Source: Mucilaginibacter sp. OK098 (GTDB lineage: Bacteria; Bacteroidota; Bacteroidia; Sphingobacteriales; Sphingobacteriaceae). Taken from it: a stretch of 64,000 nucleotides of DNA. The translations under genes were made by a program, and so were the position numbers. The stretch covers positions 119,980 through 183,979 of the forward strand of contig NZ_FRCM01000010.1 in assembly GCF_900142915.1 (NCBI RefSeq), given 5' to 3'. This document shows, one piece after another, positions 1 to 10,100 of this stretch; positions within the stretch are counted from its first letter, which is position 1, and every line of letters begins with the position of its first letter. The notes below the pieces were generated by a model. It made no database searches and was not told the DNA's origin. It was given only the letters and a program-made list of their open reading frames with translations.

Positions 1-317
1 TAGGCCTGCAAATCATGTAGATAAAAGTACATGCCTTTTCATTCGGTACTTATTCGGCGTTATTGCCAGGCATATAACAGGTGACCGTTTCTTCAAATCA
101 CCTATGTGCATCGGGTTGGTTTAAATAACTCCGAAAACGCCGCTTGCGTTCATTGCCATGCAAATTTTCGATATCTTTTTCCTGTAATTTCCTTTCGTAT
201 ATTTTTTCGTATCCTTCGTATATCATTTCTGCCCCGGACGCTGTAGTAGCTATAATTTCAGGCCGGCTTTATAAATAATTATAAGCCGGCATACATTTTA
301 CAATCATTTACTACGCA
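1..317. other. Upstream non-coding stretch with a small hairpin
   Basis: I see no credible gene here. A near-perfect inverted repeat lies at 262-290 (GCCGGCTT, then an AT-rich centre, then AAGCCGGC, with one bulged T). It is about 28 bases before the start codon of the collagen-like lipoprotein gene. It could end transcription from outside the window or shape the leader of the next gene. No T-run follows, so a terminator is only one possibility. Confidence 0.4.
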
Positions 318-2387
318 ATGGGAAACAAATACAAACTCATTTACCTGCTGCTTATAGCAGTTATTGCCATAACCTCATGCACTAAAGAAGGCTTGCAGGG
401 GCCCGATGGGGCAACCGGGCCTGCCGGCCCGACCGGGGCAACAGGGCCTGCCGGCCCGGCAGGAAAAGACGGCTCTGTCATTTATAGTGGTTCGGGGGTG
501 CCGGTGGCCACCAACGGATCGCCGGGGGACTATTACCTCAATAAGGCAACTGGCGACCTTTACGGTCCAAAAACGGTCAGCGGCTGGGGTAGTCCAATTG
601 GCTTAAATGGAGCCAATGGAACAAATGGGACAAACGGCAGCGTGGTATACAGCGGTAATGGCAGCCCTCTGGTAACCCTGGGAAACGTAGGTGATTATTA
701 TCTCGATAAAACCAACATCTTATTATACGGCCCCAAAACTACCTCGTGGGGAACCCCTGTGTTGTTGAGGGGCGCACAGGGTGCACAAGGACCGGCAGGT
801 CCCGCAGGAACCGATGGCAGCATTATTTACAGTGGTAACGGCACTCCTGATACAGGTTTAGGCAAAGCAGGTGACTATTATTTTGATAAAAGCACCGGTA
901 ATCTTTATGGCCCAAAAACGGCCAGGGGATGGGGTACCGCTACTGCATTAACCGGTGCAACGGGCGCAACAGGTGCAGCCGGTGCAAATGGTTCCACTAT
1001 TTTGAACGGTTCTGGCGCGCCCCCGCTGTCGCAGGGTACAATAGGAGATTTTTACCTCGACAAAAGTACCTACCTATTCTACGGTCCTAAAAATGCCGGG
1101 GGATGGGGAATACCTGTACTATTAAAAGGTGCCCAAGGTGTACAGGGGCCCATCGGCCCTGCGGGTGCCGATGGCAGCATAATTTACAGCGGAACTGGAG
1201 TACCGGATGTCGGCCTGGGTAAAAACGGCGATTACTATATTGATAAATCAACCGGGGGACTTTATGGCCCAAAAACCGCGAGAGGCTGGGGTTCACCCAC
1301 TTCATTAAAAGGCGCTAATGGTTCAAATGGAACAGACGGAACAGATGGATCAACAATTTTAAGCGGATCAGGCGCGCCTATTGCAACGCAGGGTAATACC
1401 GGTGACTTCTATCTCGACAAAAATACTTACCTCTTCTATGGCCCAAAATCGGCAACAGGGTGGGGAATACCGGTATTATTAAAAGGAGCAGAGGGTGTGC
1501 AAGGCCCTGTTGGCCCCGCAGGGGCTGATGGCAGTATTATCTATAGCGGGAATGGCACACCCGATCCGCGCATCGGCGTAGCGGGCGATTATTATTTTGA
1601 TAAAACAAATGGCGCTTTATATGGTCCTAAAACAAACAACGGCTGGGGGTTACCAACATCATTGGTTGGGCCGCAGGGCAATAAGGGCAGCAACGGCAGT
1701 AACGGGACAAACGGAAAAGATGGCAACACCATCCTAAGCGGCACAGGCGTACCTTCAGCAGCAATTGGTAATATCGGCGACTTTTACCTTGATACAAGCA
1801 CCTTCCTGTTTTACGGCCCTAAAAGTAATAGTGGCTGGGGTACTGGCACATCATTAAAAGCAGCATCCGGCGGCGCGTCTGTAACTGCATTTGAAACAGC
1901 CGACAATACAACACTAACCTGGGCGCCGCCTGCCGGGCCAATTGGAACAAGCGGGCCGCCTTCATCATTTGTTTTGAGGCAGCAAAAAATAACCGGCGAC
2001 ACCTCAACAGTCTTTAAACTGCCTGACTCGCTGGCAGACGTTGTAAACCATGGGATCGTACTGGTATACCTGCATGTTGTTTCATCTGATGCTTCTGCAA
2101 GCAATTGGATACAGCTTTCTTATACAAATATCATTGTGCCATCAAATATCCAGTCGTACACCTTTAAATTAATTGTAAATGCCAACGGCGTGTTTGTTCG
2201 CATAGCCTGCAATATCTCAAACACCACCACGCAGCTATCTCCACAGTTTAACGTGGATAAGGTACGTGTAGTGGTGGTGCCCGAAAAGACTACCGGGCAG
2301 CTTGGTTCGATAAAGAAAAACGGCCCGGTACGGATAAATATGCAGCAATTACCCATCAACAACAACAGCTTTAAGAAACTAAAATAG
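318..2387 (+). CDS. Collagen-like surface lipoprotein with eight tandem modules
   Basis: The protein has 689 residues. It begins with a hydrophobic signal segment ending in the lipobox ITSC (Cys about residue 21), so it is probably lipid-anchored. Short collagen-type G-X-X runs (GPAGPTGATGPAG) alternate with a module of about 47 residues carrying the pattern SGxGxP...GDYYLDK...LYGPK...GWG. I count eight copies between about residues 52 and 515. Modules 3, 5 and 7 (IIYSG...GDYYFDK) resemble each other, as do 4, 6 and 8 (TILSG...GDFYLDK...LFYGPK), so a two-module unit seems to have been duplicated. The last 175 residues are non-repetitive. The role is unknown; a structural or adhesive surface function is likely. 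A terminator-like hairpin follows. Confidence 0.85.
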   Translation: MGNKYKLIYLLLIAVIAITSCTKEGLQGPDGATGPAGPTGATGPAGPAGKDGSVIYSGSGVPVATNGSPGDYYLNKATGDLYGPKTVSGWGSPIGLNGANGTNGTNGSVVYSGNGSPLVTLGNVGDYYLDKTNILLYGPKTTSWGTPVLLRGAQGAQGPAGPAGTDGSIIYSGNGTPDTGLGKAGDYYFDKSTGNLYGPKTARGWGTATALTGATGATGAAGANGSTILNGSGAPPLSQGTIGDFYLDKSTYLFYGPKNAGGWGIPVLLKGAQGVQGPIGPAGADGSIIYSGTGVPDVGLGKNGDYYIDKSTGGLYGPKTARGWGSPTSLKGANGSNGTDGTDGSTILSGSGAPIATQGNTGDFYLDKNTYLFYGPKSATGWGIPVLLKGAEGVQGPVGPAGADGSIIYSGNGTPDPRIGVAGDYYFDKTNGALYGPKTNNGWGLPTSLVGPQGNKGSNGSNGTNGKDGNTILSGTGVPSAAIGNIGDFYLDTSTFLFYGPKSNSGWGTGTSLKAASGGASVTAFETADNTTLTWAPPAGPIGTSGPPSSFVLRQQKITGDTSTVFKLPDSLADVVNHGIVLVYLHVVSSDASASNWIQLSYTNIIVPSNIQSYTFKLIVNANGVFVRIACNISNTTTQLSPQFNVDKVRVVVVPEKTTGQLGSIKKNGPVRINMQQLPINNNSFKKLK
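471..1863 (+). repeat. Eight in-frame tandem coding modules (about 47-residue repeats)
   Basis: Eight degenerate copies of a coding repeat sit inside the collagen-like lipoprotein gene. They are separated by collagen-type spacers of 3 to about 15 residues. The shared core is GD[YF]Y[LF]DK followed about seven residues later by YGPK and then GWG. Copies alternate between two subtypes from module 3 onward, which points to repeated duplication of a pair. Confidence 0.8.
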
Positions 2388-2397
2388 CAACAGCACG

Positions 2398-2417
2398 GCC
2401 CCGGTTAAAGCCGGGGC
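2398..2417 (+). terminator. Terminator-like hairpin after the collagen-like gene
   Basis: GCCCCGG, a six-base loop (TTAAAG), then CCGGGGC, starting 10 bases after the stop codon and followed by TTATAT. The stem is strong but the T-tract is poor. It separates the lipoprotein gene from the barrel-protein gene. Confidence 0.5.
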
Positions 2418-2455
2418 TTATATCTGCCATTGAGCCCTCACGATTAAACAACTAC

Positions 2456-4138
2456 ATGAAAAAAATAATTTATAGTTCCCTGTTTTTTATGCAGCTACTG
2501 TTATTAAACCTTGTGGTTAAGGCGCAGGATATTGGCCAGCTGGCCAAACAAAAGCCGTTTGAAATAACCGGCACCGCCGGTGTTGGCATTGGAACTTACT
2601 CGGCCACCGGGATAGATGACAGGGAACGCAGCTTCAGCTACCTGTTTAATGGCGCGCCCGTTATATCTATTTACGGTGTAAGCTTTCCGTTCAGTATTGT
2701 AGTGAGTGATCAGCAGCGCGGGTTCCGGCAGCCCTTTAACCAGTATGGCATTAGCCCCGCCTATAAATGGTTAACCATACATGCTGGCTGGCAAAGTATC
2801 ACCTGGTCGCCATTCACACTTGCAGGGTACGACTTTTTGGGCGGCGGTGTTGAGGCCCATCCCGGAAAATTAAGACTGGGGTTTGTTTATGGCAGGTTCA
2901 ACAAAGCCATTGCTGCCGATACCGCTAATCATTCGCTCTTTCAAACCCCTGCTTATAAACGTACCGGCTACGCCGCCAGGGCAGGGTATGGCACTGAAAG
3001 AAACTACCTTGATTTTACTTACCTGAGCGCAAAGGACGAGGTAAATTCGCTACCTCAAAACCTTGGTGCCGCGAGAATGACGCCGGCTTCCAATATTGTG
3101 CTGGGCATATCCTCCAAATGGTCCTTCCTGCACCATTTCACCTGGACATTTGATGTGGCCGGCAGCCTTTATACCCGCAATTTATTATCGGATACTTTAG
3201 GTAGCCTCGAACTTGAGAAAGCCAATTTTATAAAGAAACTGATCGCTATAAATTCATCTACCCAGTTTTTTACGGCCGCGCAAACGCAGGTTGCCTATCA
3301 AAATAAAAACTACAATCTCGGGCTGCAATACCGTCGCATCGACCCTGATTATAAATCAATGGGGGCCTATTATTTTGAAACCGATGTGGCCAATTATACA
3401 GTTAACGGCGGCATCAGCTTGTTGCAAAATAAAGTACAGGTAAACGGCAGCTTTGGTTTACAGAACGATAACTTATTGCACGACAGGGAATTTACTTCGC
3501 ACCGCAGTATCAGTTCGTTAATGCTTTCGTACAACATGCCGCAATACGGCGCCAGCATCAACTACTCCAATTATGGCATCACGCAGGATAGGGGCCTTAA
3601 CCCACTGGTAGATACTTTCCGGGTAGCACGTACCAATTATAATTTTAACGGTATATTACGGTACGCGATAAATGCCGACAGCCTGTCGCATACATTTATA
3701 TTGGTTGGCAATATACAATCGTTGGTCGATCTTAATCATTTCACTGCGTCGCAAAATGAAGCCAACAGTAAAACCGCTAATTTATCCTACCAGCTCGGGT
3801 TCCTGAAAACCGGTTTCAGTATTAATGCTGCTTACAGCTATACGGTTGCCGATCTGCCACTGATGCATACGGTTTTGACGGGGCCGACCTTTGGTATCAA
3901 TAAACTGCTCGACAAGGGCAAGCTTAACCTGAGCGCCAACATTGGTTTTCAGCAGCAGCAAAACAACGGCCTGGATGCGGGTACGGTTATCAACGGCATT
4001 TTGAACGGCTCGTACCGCGTATCCAAACGCGACGCGCTTAACCTCTCGTTGATGTACCTGAAAAGCAAATCAAGAAACCAAACCCTGCCGTCATTTAATG
4101 AAAAACGTACCCTATTTAACATCACACATGCCTTTTAA
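2456..4138 (+). CDS. Putative outer-membrane beta-barrel protein
   Basis: The protein has 560 residues, with a cleavable signal peptide ending near VVKAQD. The rest has alternating polar and aromatic stretches and many short strands with glycine turns, as in Bacteroidota outer-membrane barrels. It ends in a basic and aromatic tail (NITHAF) that fits a terminal barrel strand. I do not recognise a specific family. The next gene begins 4 bases after its stop, so the two are almost certainly co-transcribed. It may form a pore or anchor for the giant secreted partner, but that is inferred from position only. Confidence 0.65.
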   Translation: MKKIIYSSLFFMQLLLLNLVVKAQDIGQLAKQKPFEITGTAGVGIGTYSATGIDDRERSFSYLFNGAPVISIYGVSFPFSIVVSDQQRGFRQPFNQYGISPAYKWLTIHAGWQSITWSPFTLAGYDFLGGGVEAHPGKLRLGFVYGRFNKAIAADTANHSLFQTPAYKRTGYAARAGYGTERNYLDFTYLSAKDEVNSLPQNLGAARMTPASNIVLGISSKWSFLHHFTWTFDVAGSLYTRNLLSDTLGSLELEKANFIKKLIAINSSTQFFTAAQTQVAYQNKNYNLGLQYRRIDPDYKSMGAYYFETDVANYTVNGGISLLQNKVQVNGSFGLQNDNLLHDREFTSHRSISSLMLSYNMPQYGASINYSNYGITQDRGLNPLVDTFRVARTNYNFNGILRYAINADSLSHTFILVGNIQSLVDLNHFTASQNEANSKTANLSYQLGFLKTGFSINAAYSYTVADLPLMHTVLTGPTFGINKLLDKGKLNLSANIGFQQQQNNGLDAGTVINGILNGSYRVSKRDALNLSLMYLKSKSRNQTLPSFNEKRTLFNITHAF

Positions 4139-4142
4139 TTTT

Positions 4143-7100
4143 ATGAAAACGGATTTGATGAAAGTTACAAAAGCCAAAAGCTGGTTGCTTACCTTGTTGC
4201 TCCTCACGGTGGTAAGCTTCGCATTTGCCCAAAAAGTGAATATTTCCACCAGTATATTCCCTCCGTATTCTCCCTACTATTCGGATTACTCGGGGATAAA
4301 TGCCTCCAAAGTATTGGTTATTGTACAAAACCTAACATCGAACACGCTCAAAATTAAACTGAGCGGCAAGTTGGAGAGCCGAAGCGTTGACATACATACC
4401 CGCGAAAATTTTATTCCGCTGCAGCCGGTAGTTTTACTGCCGCATGCCGTGGTGCAGCTGAACGGCAGTAATCTTAAAGATATTTTTGACGCCAATAACC
4501 TGAGCGTAAAAGGAATAGACATCGCTACATTAGCTCAATCGTCAAGATTGCCGGAGGGAGACTACAGTTTCTGTATCAACGCGATAGATTATAGCGATAA
4601 CAAAACCGTACTTTCAACGCCCGGCGTTGGCTGTACATTCCTGCCCATAGTTTACCCGGATGCTCCCGTATTAGCCAGCCCTGGTAAAACAGTAACAGCT
4701 ACCAACCCGCAGTCCGTCATTTTTAGTTGGTTTAACCCTGCTGCAACCCCTTTTGGCACCCAGTATCACATCGAGATAGCCGAAATGCCGGATGGTCAAT
4801 CAGATCCTAACCATGTGCTGGATGCGACCAGCTTCCCTATATTATCGCAAAATGTTAGTTCATTCTCTTATTTGTACGGGGCACTCAACTTACAACTTAT
4901 CCCGGGAAAAAAATATGCATGGCGCGTTACCGCGTTTGATCCGCTGGGTAAAACTGTTTTTAAGCATAATGGTATTAGTCCTGCATCATACTTTACATAC
5001 GTGCCAGCTGTTTCCGGTCAATCACGGGTGCAATTGGCATCGGCGGGTAACTTATTTATAATCAATCCTGCCTGTGACAGTTCAGTTACCATAGGTCAGC
5101 ACGTTAAACTGCAGATGGGCTGGCTCTGGAAGAACCAGTTAGAATCCATCAAAACCTTCGGTACGCTGGATAGCGTATTATTGAACCATTATACTGAAAT
5201 AGCCGGTGCCAAGGGCCCCATCAAATTGGGTAAATACGTGTTGGATTTTGAAAAGGTGCCGGGCGGCCCAAATCCCAACGCCCGGAAAAGTTTTAGTTAT
5301 TCATCAAATGCACCTCTTCAAAATTTTGACTTAACCTACATACAAGCCCTGGCCCAGGGTTTTGTTATCGGTGAAAAATATAAAGTGACCGTTACATCCT
5401 ATGATCAGAGCGGCGTTGTTATTGACAAGGCCACCTCATGCCCCTGGCTGCTGAAGGGCGAGGTGGATTCCAATATCCCTAAGTTAACCATCACAGGCAG
5501 GCTGGTATATACGCTCGACAAAACGGGCGCACCGCATGGTACCAACAACACCAGCATTACCGTACAACTGGCAGACAGTCAGCAGCAGCAACCTATTTCT
5601 AATTTCAGGGCAAACGCATCTGTGACTACAGATAATGACGGATATTTTACCATACAGGTGACGCAGTCGTCGGCCGACGCAGGTAAGGGGAAATATTTGA
5701 ACGTACGGATCAATAGCCCTTACTATTCCGCACTTGCGAATAACGTACCTATACTGGAGGTCCCGGCTATACAATACGTCGTAAAAGGAAACATCGTAAC
5801 GCCAAAACAGGACACGCTGAAATTAGGCGACATTAAAACTGTGGCTTTTACCAATTCGCTCACTGTTCACCTAAAAAAAGGTTTCCCAAAAACGATAGGT
5901 AAAAGTGATTACGAGACGCTTTTTGGTACCGACCCAAACTATTCCTACCTGAGTGTTGATAACGCAACGATTGATACTATGGGCAGGATTCCCGATGGCA
6001 CACGTGTTGTTTTATACCGAAAAGCAAAGGCAAATGATATTCCTTATTATGAGGCTGACACGGTAGTCGGTAAACCGCTTAAGTATGGATTTTATCAAGC
6101 ATCAAAAAAACTGGCCGAAACAGGTATCGACCCATCTTATTTATTTGTTGCCGATGCTACAACGCACAACGGCGCCATCGGTGCATCCACAGTAGTATTC
6201 AGCAACCTGCTTTGCAATTTTGATGCTAATGATCAATATTACATAAAGGCCATTTTGCCAAATGCGCCTGCCGACCTGGTTGCGCCCGAGCAAATGTACG
6301 TTTTTAAACCTGCTAACTACGGGATTATAATGATGCAGCACATCACCAGCACCGATTACCATATTATATCGTCCAAACCGCCCACAGCGCATGTAAAAGG
6401 CAAGCTGATGTATCAGTGGCCCAGCCTGCCCGGCGTGCTGCACCCATATGCAAACAAAAACGTAAGCATTGCCGAGCATATACATTCTGTTTTGCAAGGC
6501 GGCTTGACGCCTGACCCATGCCAGACGGTTACTTATAAAAAAATAACCCCAAAACCCGGAGGTGGCTTACCCATTATAACTGATTACGATATTAGCAATG
6601 AAAACGATAATATTGTTGTTGGACAAGGCGTGACCGACGCCGATGGGAATTACGACATCGAAATTTTTACGCCTAACAAGGCCGGGCCAATCCCGGGCGT
6701 AAAGGTGTTCGCCAGCGGCGATCCCTGCCCGCCGCCTAACAAGGATAAAGACTATCAAATAGCACAAGCCCAAGCCGCGCCGGCACCAAATATTAATGGT
6801 GACCCGCTGGAAAAGATCAATTCGAAGATAAACCAGGGACAGCAGGCTATTTCACCTGGCAGCGGAGCAGATGGCGGACTAACTGGGTTGGGCGCAAGCA
6901 AATTGTTGCAGATACCGGCAGCAAATGGCGCTCCGCTTGATTTCTCGAGGGGGGCAAATGGTGTAAAACAACCGGTTAACGTTAATAAGGGACTAAATGG
7001 CACATTTGGTGCGGACGCAAAGCCGCTGGTTGATAAAGGGGCCGCCAGTGGCAAAGCCGTAGGGCCGTCTGATAATGATGATACAACTGATGAGACCGAT

Positions 7101-10100
7101 GATCCTGACCTTACAAACCACATAGAACGTTATTATGGTTTAGACGGCCTTCAACCCGGGACTTTCGCCTCTTACGATCATGCTCCCCTGAATTTTGAAG
7201 TTCAGCCTTTTCAAACCATCAACCTGGGGACAACGGTAATTAACGTACCCGAGCTGAAAAACTATACGGTACACGTCACCACAAAAGATATTGATTCTAC
7301 TAATATTTTGGCAGGTGCAATAGTTACGGTTTATCGTAATGCTAATTACAACGAAGAGTTTGTGCCCGATGGTGAAGGTTCGTTCAAACATCCTTCGCAG
7401 CCGCTGCCTGCTAACAATATCAAATCAGATCCTGCAAACCCCAATGTGGAATGGGTGATAGACCACTCTTTTAAGTTATCAATAGATGGCGCACATGGGC
7501 ATACTGTAAATATCGGCGACCAGCGCCTGATGGAGCCGAGAGGAACGTTGGGGAAGTATACTCAATACCGGGTACAGGTTGCACCGGATAATACCAATGT
7601 GGCCGGTAATTTTTTCCCGAAATCGGACTTTCTGACGTTTAAAAAAGGCAATTTATTGGAATTAGAAGTGATATCCAATTTTAGCCGTATTTCGGGGCGG
7701 GTGCTCAACCATGCTACGCAAAAGCCATTGGCTGGGGTAGATGTTATACTGGCTACGGATTTAAAAAAGGCAGACGGTAAACCAATGAGCATCGACCTGA
7801 AAACAGATAACAACGGCTTTTACGAGGTAGATAATTTTCAACTTTCCGAATTTTACTGGAAAGACGGTGATAAATTGACAATTAGCCTGTTTAAAGTTGG
7901 TTATGGGATGCAATTGAATGCTGCAAACAGTACGCTCAAAGGCGTGGGTTATAACTATTACAATGAGTTATCGCTTTCGCCCGATAAAACACAAAATTTT
8001 ACCACCGTTGATGCAGGAACCAATCTGCCGGTAGCCGGAGCGGTAATGACTACCGACAGCACTATTTTTTATAGCGACCCTAACACTACCGGATTGTATA
8101 GTGTCCCGATGAGCAGCACTGTTGTGGATACGGTACATGTTTACCCTACTGACGTGGCATATTTTGAGGAGAAGATACCGGTGAGCTCCGGGGCAACTAT
8201 CCCAGCTTATATTAAGCTTTATAAGCGGCATCACCACATGGTGTTCCAATTGCGCGATGAGTACAATGCTATTGTAAACGTTGACCATATAAACATCATT
8301 ATAAATAATATACATATCAGCAATGATGTATCAGGCTTAGGGATTTTGGAGGCTAAACAACAACTGGCATTATACAAAAATTACCACCCAATATATGACC
8401 AGGCTACACAAACTATATCTTTCGATTTTGAGAATGTCTCAGTAAATAATTTTTCCATTCAAATTATAAATACCGGTGCAGAAGGCTATATCCCGCAGGT
8501 ATTCAATCTAAAAAACACGGAAAGCCGCGACAATAAATATTATCCGATAACACTTAGATATGGCGCCTCAGTTGGCGGATGGGTAACTTATAATGGCCAG
8601 AAAGTGTCGAACGCCCGTGTTTACCTCGACTACAGTGGCCAATCCGAAGTAAGTTATGACGGAAAAGATGGCGGCACAACCGATAAATCATTACTGGAAG
8701 CACGCACGGACGCGAAGGGCCACTATAGAATCCGCGGCATACCCATTAGTTATGACCACCAGTTAGTGCAGGTACACGCTACACTTGATACCGACAAAAT
8801 GGTTAACGGCATCGAAAAATCAGCAGATCTTCGGTACGGAGGAGACAATAATATTGCCACAGCCAGTTTTGATTTGGTTAGTTACGGCGGGCCAAAAATT
8901 AAAAACTTGTATGGTTTCCCCTTAACAGTTGAAAATATTGAAAAGTTGTCGCCGTCAAGTTATAAGATAAGCGGCATTGTCGATCTTGGAAAAAGTAACT
9001 CCGGCTTTAAAATGCTGAGCGGAAGCGATAAGATCCGTGTAAATGATGTTGTTTTTGATGCAGCTCGCGGCGGGGGCTTTGAACCAACTGATAAGGCAAT
9101 CCCCCTGGAAGCTACCAACACGCTTAAAATGCAGTACCTGGGCCAGTATAATGTTAAGGTGCAAAGCCCTAACGAAACCAAGGGTATTACCACGCCATTA
9201 ACAATTGAGAAGGGTACCCAGGGAGGGCTGGTTAAGGCGCACGTGAGTATTGTAGATAATTCGTTCAATTACCCGTCAAGCTATCTGAACTTTACGCCCG
9301 ATCATAGCAGGCTGCCCATTTCATTTCACCTTGTCAATTCCAGCGACCGCCTAACAGATGCGGAAAAACTACTTATCGCTGCCATTTACAGTGCAAAACC
9401 GCTGAATGAGGTTTATCACCTGGCCGATTCAATCAACAAGCCTTTGATGTTTAAATTCATAGGCTTTCCAACAACGGCTGATCCGGTAAACTCTTATATC
9501 AATCCTGCTGATAAACTGATTCACCTTGATATAAATTTCCAGGCCAATATACCGCATAGCGAGCTCGGCTATGCCAATATCCATATAAAGGATATGGCGC
9601 TAGACGGTTACTCCATCAAACCAACAAAAGGCGCTGATGCGATTGTGGTTAACCTGCAAACCTGGCAGCTGATTGTAAAGGAATGGACGATCGATCCTAA
9701 ATTAGGGGGTATTTTGTCGCAGTCTGCTTATGTAAAAACCGGGGTGGTTGATGTGCCGGCGAATCATTTTAACCTTCGCAACGACCTGTTTGAGCTTGGC
9801 GAGTTTGATGTTAAAAATATCACATTGGGCGGTGGTCTCGTAGCGCTAAACGGTATCAACCCTAAAACCACTGCATTTTTATGGGATGAGAATTGCGGCA
9901 GCGACCACAAGGCCCACTGGCGATTTTCGGCCATTGGAAGCGCTGATGGAAAAACGCCTGCTGCTACTGTACCATTGCCGGATGTACCGGGTAAGTTTTC
10001 GGCCTCAACGGTGAATGTTGATTTTTTCCAGCTGCTCAGCTATAATAACGAGAACCTGATCAGCCTGTCGCCTAACCAGGAAGGCTTAAAGATGTACAAT

